Source of the DNA: Neorhizobium sp. NCHU2750
GTDB taxonomy: Bacteria > Pseudomonadota > Alphaproteobacteria > Rhizobiales > Rhizobiaceae
Reading direction: 5' to 3'
DNA length: 64,000 nt
Assembly (NCBI RefSeq): GCF_003597675.1
Contig: NZ_CP030827.1
Coordinates: 1,116,001-1,180,000, forward strand
Position numbers and translations under genes: made by a program. The notes beneath the pieces were generated by a model. It did not search any database and was not told where the DNA came from. It was given only the letters and a program-made list of their open reading frames with translations. Positions 19,440-28,062 of the stretch are shown here, one piece after another. Every line of letters starts with the position of its first letter. Position 1 is the first letter of the stretch.

Positions 19440-20027
19440 TCAGAACAGTCGCTCGCGGACATAGATCGTATCGCCGGCAAGCACCGTCGCCGTGACGCCG
19501 GTGCGGCCGGTCACCACTTCGCCGTTGATCTTGCGGGTCACGTCAACATCCTGCTCGTAGCCGCGCGACGTGAAGCCGCCGGCAATGGCAATCGCATTCT
19601 GCGCCGTCATGCCCGGCACATAGGAATACTGGCCCGGACGGCCAACTTCACCCATGACGAAGACGGGGCGATAACGGTCGATCTCGATGCTGACATCCGG
19701 ATCGCGCAGATAGCCCTGCTTGAGCTTGGCAGCGATCGTATGTTCCAGTGCCGGCAGTGTTTGGCCGCGGGCGGTGACCTGCCCGACCAGCGGGAAGGCG
19801 ATATAGCCGGCCTGATCAACCGTATAGGTATTGGTAAGCCCCGCCTGTTCGAAAACGGTGACACGCAGGCGATCGCCGCTATCCAGTCGATAGGGCTGCA
19901 ACGCCGAAGTCTCGAAGCCTGCAGTCGCAGGAGGCGTGGTCGCGCAGCCGCTCAGCAGCGCGGCGCCAGCCAGCATGGCTGCAAGCACCGTTTGGGCACG
20001 GACTTTTTTGAAAGGGGCGAGGACCAT
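19440..20027 (-). CDS. Short Wza-type polysaccharide export lipoprotein
   Basis: The 195-residue protein has a lipoprotein signal ending LLSGC (Cys28), a Poly_export domain (YRLDSGDRLRVTVFEQAGL ... DQAGYIAFPLVGQV) and one SLBB domain (VFVMGEVGRPGQYSYVPGM). It should sit in the outer membrane channel that exports the polymer. It is about half the length of E. coli Wza, lacking the extra SLBB repeat and C-terminal helix. Such short forms are common in rhizobia. It is the first gene of the minus-strand polysaccharide operon, divergent from the Wzc-like gene. Confidence 0.9.
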   Translation of the reverse strand: MVLAPFKKVRAQTVLAAMLAGAALLSGCATTPPATAGFETSALQPYRLDSGDRLRVTVFEQAGLTNTYTVDQAGYIAFPLVGQVTARGQTLPALEHTIAAKLKQGYLRDPDVSIEIDRYRPVFVMGEVGRPGQYSYVPGMTAQNAIAIAGGFTSRGYEQDVDVTRKINGEVVTGRTGVTATVLAGDTIYVRERLF

Positions 20028-20213
20028 GTCCCACTCAGGCTCCGGCTTTTCGTAGTATCTGTGTCCGTTATGAAACTGTTAGGGTTAATGGCCGGTAAAA
20101 GCGCCGTCGAAAATCAGCGATTTCGTAAATAACGTCCCGTTGTGGGCACTGTATTAACCGCGAGGTTACCACGGGCCTTTACCATCCCGTGAGCGCGAAT
20201 GGTGGAGCATGTG
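20028..20213. promoter_or_regulatory. Divergent promoter region of the polysaccharide locus
   Basis: The 186 bp between the export and co-polymerase genes must hold promoters in both directions. It contains an inverted repeat TAACC-GCGA-GGTTA (about 20155-20168) close to the plus-strand start, and a second, weaker one, AAATC-AGC-GATTT, about 50 bp upstream of it. No confident -35/-10 pair is named. Confidence 0.4.
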
Positions 20214-22538
20214 ATGTCTGGTGCGAACGGCAGTTACCAGGATGTGGATATCGACCTGGGTCGGGTGGCCGCGGCTCTGTGGGAGCGAAAGGGTCGCATC
20301 CTGGCCGTGACCGCGCTTGCCGCTGTCGGTGCACTTGTCGTGACCAGCCTGATGACGCCGAGCTACAAGGCCGAGACGCGCCTCCTGATCGAATCCCGCT
20401 CGCCCAACCTGACCGGCGCCGACGCGAACGCCGCCAATGATCCGGTTCTCGATGCGCTCAACATCACCAGCCAGGCGCAGATCCTCCAGTCGACAGACCT
20501 GATCCGTCGTGTGGCAAGGGAATTGAACCTTGCCAAATACAAGGAATTCGATCCCGCCGCCAAATCGCTCGTCCCTGATCTTCTTGTGCTGACTGGCCTG
20601 AAACCTGACCCGATGTCGCTCGATCCCGAGGATCGCGTGGTCGAGAAGTTCCGCGAGAAGCTGCAGGTCTATGCGGTGGAAAATTCACGAGTCATCGCGA
20701 TCGAGTTTTCGTCCCATGACCCGAAACTGTCTGCCGCCGTCCCCAACAAGATGGCCGAGGTCTACCTGCAGATCCAGAGCGGCGCAAAGATCGACAATCA
20801 TGAGGAAACGGCCAAGTGGCTTGAACCGGAAATCGCCAGCCTGACCCAGAAGGTCAAGGATGCCGAACGCAAGGTCGCCGACTACCGCTCGCAGAACGGC
20901 CTGTTCCAGACCAATGGCGCAAGCAGCTTTTCGTCCCAGCAGCTGAACGACATTTCGGCCGAACTCACCCGCGTGCGCGGCGATCGCGCCAATGCCGAGG
21001 CGAGGGCGCAGAATGTCCGTGCCGCGCTGAAGGCCGGCCGCAGTCCCGATACGATTTCCGAAGTCTCCAGTTCGCAGGTCATCCAGCGGCTGAAGGAGAC
21101 GGAGACCAATCTCCAGGCGCAGATCTCCGATCTCTCGACGACACTGCTCGATGGCCATCCGCGGCTGAAGGGGTTGCGCGCCCAACTTGCCCAGATCCGC
21201 CAGCAGATTGCAAACGAGACGCAGAAGGTTCTCGCAGGCCTCGACAGCGAGGCAGACGTCGCGCGCCTGCGCGAACAACAGTTGGTAAGCCAGCTCAATG
21301 CGCTGAAGGCAGATTCGGCCCGCTCCGGCGAGGAGGAAGTGGGGCTCAGGGCACTGGAGCGTGAGGCGACCGCCCAGCGCCAGTTGCTCGAAACCTATCT
21401 GTCGCGCTACCGCGAAGCGACGTCCAAGCTCGACGGCAATGCGACGCCCGCCGATGCCCGTATCGTCTCTCAGGCTGTCGAACCGTCCGAACCCTTCTTT
21501 CCCAAGATCATCCCGATCATCGTCGTCATCACGCTGGCCACCCTTATTGTCAGCTGCCTGATCGTGATGATTTCGGAACTGTTCAGCGGCCGCGCCCTTC
21601 GCCCGGTCAATCGCGATGCCGATTCCTTTCCTCACCGCGCCCATGACGAGGCGGGGCGCGATGAGCCGGTGGTTGCTGCCGTTCCGGCTCTTGCGCCCGT
21701 CGTGGCACGGGAAGTCGTGGTTCATCCGGCAACGCCCGAGCCGGCGAGCCTCACGCCGGAGCCGGTCGTCGAAGCTGCTGTGGCGCCGGCGCCAGAACCC
21801 GAAATCCGCAAGGCAGCAATTGCCGCCACCCGTGTCCAGCCGCCGGTGGAACATGTCGCAGCCAAGGAACTGCCGGCCGCCGTTGCTGTCTCCGCCGACC
21901 TGCCGCAAAGCGAAGCCTCGGAGCCGCCGCGTGCCGCCGACACCAGCTTTACCATCGGCTCCGTCGCCCATTATTTGCAGCGCCATGCCATACCGGTAGC
22001 GATTGCCGTATCGCCCGCCGGCGATGATGGATCGACCGCGACCGTCATGCTGGCCCGCGCCGTGGCCGAGACGGCCCGCACCGTCATCCTCGTCGATCTC
22101 ACCGGTTCGGCCTGCCCGACGCGGTTGATGGCCGAGCATGACCGGCTGGCCGGCATTACCGATCTTCTCTGCGGAGAAACCGCATTCGGCGATGCCATCC
22201 ATCGCGACCGGCTTTCGGATGCCCATATCGTGCCGCAGGGCGTCTCAGACGTCGTGCGTGCCATGCGCGCCGCCGACCGCCTGACGATCATCATCGATGC
22301 GCTTTCCGATGCCTATGATCTCGTGCTGATCGAATGTGGTCCGGCCGATATCGCAAGCCTCAAGCGCCTGGTCCGCGGCGAAAACACCGAGATCATCCTC
22401 TCCGTGCCCGGCTTCCGCGAGGAGGCAATCGCCAATCTCGTGGTCACCTATGCGGATGCCGGCTTCCCCAACCTTCTGGTGATGGCGCAGGGCGACGACC
22501 ATCAGACGCCATCTTCCCGCCGCTCGAGCGCGGCCTGA
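20214..22538 (+). CDS. Wzc-like polysaccharide co-polymerase with degenerate kinase domain
   Basis: The 774-residue protein has an N-terminal Wzz domain with a membrane segment near residues 25-45, long coiled coils (about 185-400) containing the GNVR-type region, and a second membrane segment near 432-455. A Pro/Ala/Glu/Val-rich linker (about 490-590) leads to a C-terminal ATPase-like domain. In Wzc/ExoP proteins that domain is a tyrosine kinase. Here the Walker A region reads SPAGDDGSTAT without the GKT lysine, and the tail has no tyrosine cluster. Chain-length control is inferred, kinase activity is doubtful. Start ATG 20214 follows GGTGGAG; upstream in-frame codons are possible. Confidence 0.88.
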   Translation: MSGANGSYQDVDIDLGRVAAALWERKGRILAVTALAAVGALVVTSLMTPSYKAETRLLIESRSPNLTGADANAANDPVLDALNITSQAQILQSTDLIRRVARELNLAKYKEFDPAAKSLVPDLLVLTGLKPDPMSLDPEDRVVEKFREKLQVYAVENSRVIAIEFSSHDPKLSAAVPNKMAEVYLQIQSGAKIDNHEETAKWLEPEIASLTQKVKDAERKVADYRSQNGLFQTNGASSFSSQQLNDISAELTRVRGDRANAEARAQNVRAALKAGRSPDTISEVSSSQVIQRLKETETNLQAQISDLSTTLLDGHPRLKGLRAQLAQIRQQIANETQKVLAGLDSEADVARLREQQLVSQLNALKADSARSGEEEVGLRALEREATAQRQLLETYLSRYREATSKLDGNATPADARIVSQAVEPSEPFFPKIIPIIVVITLATLIVSCLIVMISELFSGRALRPVNRDADSFPHRAHDEAGRDEPVVAAVPALAPVVAREVVVHPATPEPASLTPEPVVEAAVAPAPEPEIRKAAIAATRVQPPVEHVAAKELPAAVAVSADLPQSEASEPPRAADTSFTIGSVAHYLQRHAIPVAIAVSPAGDDGSTATVMLARAVAETARTVILVDLTGSACPTRLMAEHDRLAGITDLLCGETAFGDAIHRDRLSDAHIVPQGVSDVVRAMRAADRLTIIIDALSDAYDLVLIECGPADIASLKRLVRGENTEIILSVPGFREEAIANLVVTYADAGFPNLLVMAQGDDHQTPSSRRSSAA

Positions 22539-22543
22539 TTTTT

Positions 22544-23755
22544 TCAGCCGAGCTTTGATCGAAGGCTCTGCGCCAGCGTGTAGAGCCGCGGATTACGCTT
22601 GATCATGGTTTTGGCGCGGGTTGCCGCGAGGTGCCGGAAGGCGAGCAGCGATCCCTTGAGGGTGAGCGGCAGCAGCATGTCGTGCAGTACCGTCTCCTGA
22701 CTGCACCAGCTGCGCTTGTAGGGCTGGTCTCCGATGCCGAAGTCGAACAGGCCAGCGCCGTTCTCGATACTGTTTTCGATGACGAGCCAGAACAACAGTT
22801 CCCCCGGGCTCGCATCCGCACCGATGCTTTCGTCGATCGAGCTGAACTGGCAAAGCACGTGGCCACCCTGGCGCGACAGGCCGGTAATGGCCGCCAGATG
22901 GCCTTCATGTTCGCCCTTGAGGCGGATGGCATGCATCGCAAGCGCCCTGTCCGTGCCGCGCTCTGGCGCATCCAGAAGACGATGCAGAAACGCCTGCGTC
23001 TCCTGCGGTGCGAACACGTCCGGCAGGCCGAAGGCCTTCAGCCGCGTTCCCTTCTGGACGAAGAAGCGGTCGAGCAGATCGTGCTGCTCGTTGGCCTCCG
23101 TTGCGACCACATAGTCGAACCCGCCGATTGCCTCCAGCCGGCGCACCTGCGCGCGGAATTTCTTCCGTCGCGTCTTGGCATTCACCTGTGAAAGCGTTGC
23201 TTCCATCGTGCCGAGAAGCGGCAGCTGGAAGGAATGGTTCTGGTTCTCGATCGAAGCCAGGGCCGCAAGCGGATGGCTGATGCCCTTCCACTGAAGCGGT
23301 ACCTCGTCGATGACGATAAGATCGGCAAGGCCGTGCAGTGTTTTCGCAAGAGATGCCTTGAACCGCTGCAGCTCTTCCGTATTCGGCTGGGTCAGTTCTT
23401 CATCGAACAGACCCGTATTGATATTGTTGAACCGGCCGCCGGGAAGGCGCGCAACGCGGCCAAGTCGTTCGCGGCTGATCTCGAAGGGCAGGATCAGAAC
23501 CACGCGGGATCCGATCGAGCCGGTGACCGTGGCCATGTCGGCTTTTTGGGTTTCCGCCCAGGTGCGACACCAGTCCAGGCCCTGGTTGAGCGAGTTCCAC
23601 TCGCGGCCTTCCAGCCGCCGCCAGTCGGTCTCGATCGAAGAATAGTCTCTAACCACCGCCAGCCGGATATCGCCGAATTGCAGCGCAGCTCTGTCCGTCG
23701 GGCCGGGCAGGGGCAATGCTACATCCGTACTGGTCTGGCTTGCCGCTATTGTCAT
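22544..23755 (-). CDS. GNAT-family acetyltransferase (BcsL/CelD-like)
   Basis: This 403-residue soluble protein resembles the Acetyltransf_6 group of GNAT enzymes found in polysaccharide loci (CelD/BcsL). It has an early WNSLNQGLDWCRTW segment, the central KTRRKKFRAQVRRLEA basic helix, and the C-terminal SPGELLFWLVIENSIENGAGLFDFGIGDQPYKRSW typical of the family. It may acylate or transfer an amino acid to a polysaccharide precursor; the substrate is not known. Its stop is five bases from the stop of the convergent Wzc-like gene, which ties it physically to that locus. Confidence 0.8.
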   Translation of the reverse strand: MTIAASQTSTDVALPLPGPTDRAALQFGDIRLAVVRDYSSIETDWRRLEGREWNSLNQGLDWCRTWAETQKADMATVTGSIGSRVVLILPFEISRERLGRVARLPGGRFNNINTGLFDEELTQPNTEELQRFKASLAKTLHGLADLIVIDEVPLQWKGISHPLAALASIENQNHSFQLPLLGTMEATLSQVNAKTRRKKFRAQVRRLEAIGGFDYVVATEANEQHDLLDRFFVQKGTRLKAFGLPDVFAPQETQAFLHRLLDAPERGTDRALAMHAIRLKGEHEGHLAAITGLSRQGGHVLCQFSSIDESIGADASPGELLFWLVIENSIENGAGLFDFGIGDQPYKRSWCSQETVLHDMLLPLTLKGSLLAFRHLAATRAKTMIKRNPRLYTLAQSLRSKLG

Positions 23756-23863
23756 GGTTCACCCGTGTCGTTGGGTGCCATGTTAGGACAAGCCGGCAAA
23801 CAATGCGTTTATGCGGCGACGGCAATGGGCCAAGCCTTGCGTCTGGTTAACCGCGAATGAAGC

Positions 23864-24076
23864 TCACTGCTTGGGCCGCGGTCCCGCCATCCATTTGATG
23901 ATCAGCATCGCCGGCAGGATCCACAACAGGCCGGAGAGCAGGAAATACAGGAAATGCACCCACCATGGCGCGTTGGCGAGTGTCAGCGTTGCGATCGTCG
24001 TGGCGGCCAGTGCGTAGACGACCACGAGCACGATGATCAGGATCGTGCCGACAAAGCTTCTCCAGCGCGGAACCAT
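23864..24076 (-). CDS. DUF2842 family membrane protein
   Basis: A 70-residue protein with two membrane segments: SFVGTILIIVLVVVYALAATT and HFLYFLLSGLLWILPAMLII, ending in a short GPRPK tail. This matches the small alphaproteobacterial DUF2842 family. The ATG at 24076 follows a GGGAGG ribosome site; the reading frame upstream of it is not coding. It is divergent from ctaA. Function unknown. Confidence 0.8.
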   Translation of the reverse strand: MVPRWRSFVGTILIIVLVVVYALAATTIATLTLANAPWWVHFLYFLLSGLLWILPAMLIIKWMAGPRPKQ

Positions 24077-24302
24077 TCGTTCGCCTCCCGAACACTTGAT
24101 GCCGCGACCGCATGCCGCGCGACACTGGGACTTGTTTTGCATGGGGGCTTGAGGCAAAGCAACGGTGAATAGAACAATGCCGCGCTTCTGCGTCGCGTTG
24201 TCCCATCGATACGGGCCGATGAACACCCCAGCTGGCGGCCCGCGAACATAGGTTCGGGCGATAAGTCCGAGACCAGAGCCATGAATGGCAGGAGCCTTCG
24301 TC

Positions 24303-25400
24303 ATGTCGGCAGCAGACGCGATCATCATCGAAGCTACGCCCGAGATCGGGCGCATCAGCCGCAATCGCAAGGCGGTTCGCATCTGGCTCGGTCTGGTCAT
24401 CCTGACACTGTTCTGTCTCGTCCTTGTCGGCGGCGCAACGCGGCTGACCGGTTCCGGCTTGTCGATCACCGAATGGAAGCCGATCCACGGGGTCATCCCG
24501 CCGCTCAATGCGGCCGAGTGGCAGGAAGAGTTCGAGCTTTATCAGCGCATCCCGCAATTCCAGCAGTTGAACAGCGACATGACGGTCGATGGCTTCAAAT
24601 CGATCTTCTGGTGGGAATGGTCGCACCGGCTGCTCGCCCGCTCGATCGGCATGATCTTCGGGCTGCCGCTGATCTTCTTCTGGCTGACCGGCCGTATCGA
24701 GCGCCGCCTGCGGCTTCCCTTGGTCGGCCTTCTGGCGCTCGGTGGCTTCCAGGGTTTTGTCGGCTGGTGGATGGTGTCCTCCGGCCTCGAAAAGCTGACC
24801 AGCGTGTCGCAATACCGGCTTGCGACCCACCTGACGATCGCCTGTCTCATTTTCTCTGCCTCGGTCTGGATCATGCGCGGCCTTGCCCGCCAGCCGACCG
24901 ATGCCCCGCCGACCGCATATTCCAAATGGGCCGCCGGCGCGCTCGCCTTCATGGCGCTCTTCCAGATCTATCTCGGCGCGTTGGTCGCCGGCCTGCATGC
25001 AGGCCTTGCCTATAACACATGGCCGCTGATGGACGGCTCGCTGGTACCCGGCGATCTCTTCGTCCAGCAGCCATGGTGGATCAACCTTTTCGAGAACCCG
25101 AAGACGGTGCAGTTCGTCCACCGTTGCGGTGCCTATGTCCTGTGGACCGGCACCTTCCTTCACATGTTGACCGCTATGATCCGCGCGCCGCAATCCTCGC
25201 ATGCCCGCCGCGCGCTGATCCTCTTCATCCTCGTCAGCATCCAGGCCGCGATCGGTATTTCGACGCTCGTCATGGAAGTGCCGCTCGATCTGGCGCTCAC
25301 CCACCAGGGCATGGCGATGATCGTACTTGGCTTCGCTTTCGCCCATTTCCGCGGCTTCGTCGGAGAATATCCGGTCGAAACAAAAACGGCGGCACGCTGA
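24303..25400 (+). CDS. ctaA: Heme A synthase (Cox15/CtaA type 2)
   Basis: The enzyme oxidises the C8 methyl of heme O to a formyl group, giving heme A for cytochrome aa3 oxidase. The protein has about eight membrane segments. Conserved histidines are in [27 protein letters not shown] and LTHQGMAM, and the family motif [18 protein letters not shown] is near the N-terminus. It is of the longer type 2 form found in alphaproteobacteria and mitochondria. ATG 24303 is preferred (AGGAG upstream), giving 365 residues; an ATG at 24285 is also in frame. Confidence 0.93.
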   Translation: MSAADAIIIEATPEIGRISRNRKAVRIWLGLVILTLFCLVLVGGATRLTGSGLSITEWKPIHGVIPPLNAAEWQEEFELYQRIPQFQQLNSDMTVDGFKSIFWWEWSHRLLARSIGMIFGLPLIFFWLTGRIERRLRLPLVGLLALGGFQGFVGWWMVSSGLEKLTSVSQYRLATHLTIACLIFSASVWIMRGLARQPTDAPPTAYSKWAAGALAFMALFQIYLGALVAGLHAGLAYNTWPLMDGSLVPGDLFVQQPWWINLFENPKTVQFVHRCGAYVLWTGTFLHMLTAMIRAPQSSHARRALILFILVSIQAAIGISTLVMEVPLDLALTHQGMAMIVLGFAFAHFRGFVGEYPVETKTAAR

Positions 25401-25437
25401 GCGCACCGCCGGTTCGGATCTCTATGAAGTCTGTCGG

Positions 25438-26370
25438 TTATGCCGACAGCATCAGGTCCATGTTCTGCACGGCGGCACCCGATGCGCCCTTGCCGAGATT
25501 ATCGAGAAGCGCGACCAGATTGACATGCGCACCGCCCGGCGTGCCGAAGACGAAGAGCTTCATCCGGTCGGTATTGGCAAGTTCCTCCGCATCGACGCGC
25601 GGCAGCTTGGCGCTCTCTTCGAGCGGCACGACCGTGACGATGTTCTGGCCGGCATAATGGGCGACGAGTGCTGCATGGATGCTCTCGGCCGTCGCGCCAT
25701 CCTTCAAGTCGTCGAGGAACAGCGGCACCTGCACGATCATGCCCTGCGGGAAACGGCCGACCGAAGGCGAAAACAGCGGCGAACGATCGAGCAGGCCATG
25801 GGTCTTCATCTCAGGCACATGCTTGTGCTTGAGGGTCAGGCCATAGACGAAATTGTTGGCGGAGATCGCATCCTCGCGGGACTGGTCTTCCATCTGGGCG
25901 ATCATCTGCTTGCCGCCGCCGGTATAGCCGGAAACCGCATTGACCGTGACCGGATAGCTGTCAGGCAGGATGCCGGCAGCCCTGAGCGGCCGGATCAGGC
26001 CGATCGCGCCGGTCGGATAGCAGCCGGGATTTGCCACATGGCGGGCAGCCCTGATCTTGTCGGCCTGCGCCTTGTCCATTTCGGCAAAGCCATAGGCCCA
26101 GTCGGGGGCGATCCGATAAGCGGTCGAGGTGTCGATGACGCGTACCTTGTTATTGCCCGACAGCATCGACACGGCTTCGCGCGAGGCATCGTCCGGCAGG
26201 CAGAGGATGGCGATGTCGGCGCTGTTGAGCAGGTCCTCCCGCATGGCGGCATTGCGCCGCTCGGCTTCCGGGATCGACAACAGGTCGACGTCGCGGCGGC
26301 CGGCCATGCGGGTGCGGATCTGCAGTCCCGTCGTGCCGTGTTCGCCGTCGATGAAGATCTTTGCCGTCAT
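25438..26370 (-). CDS. argC: N-acetyl-gamma-glutamyl-phosphate reductase
   Basis: ArgC reduces N-acetylglutamyl phosphate to the semialdehyde in arginine and ornithine synthesis. The 310-residue protein is the shorter class II type: it has [14 protein letters not shown] at the NADP-binding N-terminus, catalytic Cys117 in NPGCYPTGA, and the [10 protein letters not shown] and [14 protein letters not shown] motifs. The ATG follows AGGACAA. It lies 73 bp downstream of speB on the same strand; both act on arginine-derived metabolites. Confidence 0.95.
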   Translation of the reverse strand: MTAKIFIDGEHGTTGLQIRTRMAGRRDVDLLSIPEAERRNAAMREDLLNSADIAILCLPDDASREAVSMLSGNNKVRVIDTSTAYRIAPDWAYGFAEMDKAQADKIRAARHVANPGCYPTGAIGLIRPLRAAGILPDSYPVTVNAVSGYTGGGKQMIAQMEDQSREDAISANNFVYGLTLKHKHVPEMKTHGLLDRSPLFSPSVGRFPQGMIVQVPLFLDDLKDGATAESIHAALVAHYAGQNIVTVVPLEESAKLPRVDAEELANTDRMKLFVFGTPGGAHVNLVALLDNLGKGASGAAVQNMDLMLSA

Positions 26371-26443
26371 TGTCTTTGTCCTGTTGAATCAGTGCCTTGG
26401 ATGAAGTGCTGGAATCAATCTACCAGCAACTTGAGAAAGTTTC

Positions 26444-27436
26444 TTAACGAGCCGTGGCCTCGCGGGCCAAACGCTCGGCCTTGAGCCCGAGCATATACAT
26501 TGCAACCGTTGCCCCGGCAATGGCGGTAATATCGGCATGATCATAGGCCGGAGCCACTTCCACGACGTCGCCGCCGCGTATGTCGAGTGCACCAAGCTTG
26601 CGCAAGACCGACAGGATTTTGGCGCTGGACGGTCCGCCGGCCACCGGCGTGCCGGTGCCCGGCGCGAAGGCAGGATCGAGGCAGTCGATGTCGAAGGTGA
26701 GATAGACCGGCCGGTCGCCGACATGGGCGAGGATCGCATCGGCTATCTGTTGCGCCCCCATGTCCTCCACCTCATAGCCATGCAGGATGCGGATGCCGAA
26801 ATCGTCCGGCGCATGGGTGCGGATGCCGATCTGGATCGAATGCGCCGCATCGATCACGCCCTCCCGCACCGCGCGGGCGACGAAGGAACCGTGATCGATC
26901 CGTTCACCGCCATCATCCCCATTGCTGTCGTCCCCATTGCTGTCGTCCCATGTGTCCTGATGCGCATCGAAATGGACAAGGGCGAGGGGGCCATGCTTTT
27001 CCGCATGAGCCTTGAGCAGCGGCCATGTAACGAAATGATCTCCACCCAGCGAAAGCAGAAAGGCGCCCGAAGCGATGATCTTCGCCGCTTCTGCCTCGAT
27101 CAGCCCCGGCGTCTTCCGGTGATTGCCATAGTCGAGCAGCACGTCGCCGTAATCCACGACTGCCATCGCCTCGAACAGATCACGCTCAAACGGATATTGC
27201 GGGTCATTGTCGAAGATCGCCGAGGCACGACGGATCGCCTGAGGCCCGAAACGGGCGCCGGGACGGTTGGAAACGGCCGCATCGAACGGGATGCCGAGCA
27301 CCACCGCGTCGGCGCCGTCGATATCCTTGGAATAACGCCGCCGCATGAAGGAGAGGGCGCCTGCATAGGTCGGGTCGGTTGCTGCCCCGCGAAGCGCTCT
27401 TGCGGTAAACGCGTTATCGATCGATTTGCTCGCCAT
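26444..27436 (-). CDS. speB: Agmatinase (ureohydrolase family)
   Basis: Agmatinase hydrolyses agmatine to putrescine and urea. The 330-residue protein has the binuclear manganese ligands of the family: GGDH (His134), DAHQD (Asp157, His159, Asp161) and DIDCLDP (Asp249, Asp251), plus GTGTPVAGG. A 10-residue insert, DSNGD twice, sits at residues 165-174 beside the active site and comes from a 15-bp DNA duplication. ATG 27436 follows AGGAG; the frame is open further upstream but there overlaps the next gene. A related ureohydrolase such as guanidinobutyrase cannot be excluded. Confidence 0.88.
   Translation of the reverse strand: MASKSIDNAFTARALRGAATDPTYAGALSFMRRRYSKDIDGADAVVLGIPFDAAVSNRPGARFGPQAIRRASAIFDNDPQYPFERDLFEAMAVVDYGDVLLDYGNHRKTPGLIEAEAAKIIASGAFLLSLGGDHFVTWPLLKAHAEKHGPLALVHFDAHQDTWDDSNGDDSNGDDGGERIDHGSFVARAVREGVIDAAHSIQIGIRTHAPDDFGIRILHGYEVEDMGAQQIADAILAHVGDRPVYLTFDIDCLDPAFAPGTGTPVAGGPSSAKILSVLRKLGALDIRGGDVVEVAPAYDHADITAIAGATVAMYMLGLKAERLAREATAR
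26916..26945. repeat. 15-bp tandem duplication inside speB
   Basis: The sequence TCCCCATTGCTGTCG occurs twice back to back (26916-26930 and 26931-26945). It encodes two DSNGD units and keeps the reading frame. Confidence 0.9.
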
Positions 27437-27444
27437 TGCCTCTC

Positions 27445-27789
27445 CTACCTGTCGAGCCCGTAGGCCCGCTCCACCCGTGCGATACGCACCTGATAATCCT
27501 CGTACCAGCGTTCCCGCCCAAGCCTCTGCGCGGCGGCATGGGAGACGACGGCCTTCCATGCCCTGATACTGTCCTCGTCCACCCAATAGGAATTGGTAAT
27601 TCCGAACCCGTCAATGCCGCGGGCGCTCTCGACCCCGAGAAATCCGGGTTGTTGGCTGGCAAGCTCGACCATCGCATCGGCCATCTGGCCATAGCCCTGA
27701 TCGCCCTCGGTGCGACAGGAAGAAAAGGCGACGACGTAATAGGGCGGTTGCGGAAGCCGAGCGAAGGGGGATGGCGCAGATGCCGACAT
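27445..27789 (-). CDS. Antibiotic biosynthesis monooxygenase-domain (ABM) protein
   Basis: A 114-residue protein with a ferredoxin-like ABM fold: PYYVVAFSSCRT as first strand, then MVELASQQPGFLGVESARG and ITNSYWVDEDSIRAWKAV. Family members range from heme-degrading to quinone monooxygenases and uncharacterised enzymes. The catalytic residues of a specific subgroup are not recognisable. Start ATG 27789 follows GAGAGGACC; a TTG at 27807 is also in frame. The stop is eight bases from the speB start, so it probably heads the ABM-speB-argC operon. Confidence 0.78.
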   Translation of the reverse strand: MSASAPSPFARLPQPPYYVVAFSSCRTEGDQGYGQMADAMVELASQQPGFLGVESARGIDGFGITNSYWVDEDSIRAWKAVVSHAAAQRLGRERWYEDYQVRIARVERAYGLDR

Positions 27790-28062
27790 GGAAAGGTCCT
27801 CTCTCAAACTGATGCATGAAAGTCATCTGTGGCCATGCACAGTTGATGCGCAAATCTCAAATCGTGATGTATGCGGGAAAGTCCGGTTCAATAATAAACG
27901 CGGAGAGTATTAGGGTATTCGCTTCTCTCGTGATGTGTATGGAAGTCAAGTATATTTTGGTTTTCTAATGGTAAATGCGAAAATTCGATATATTCCATTT
28001 AGGCACATTTAGAGATTCCCGTTGTAAGCATCAGTCATATTTGGTGCGGCGGGATATTATTG

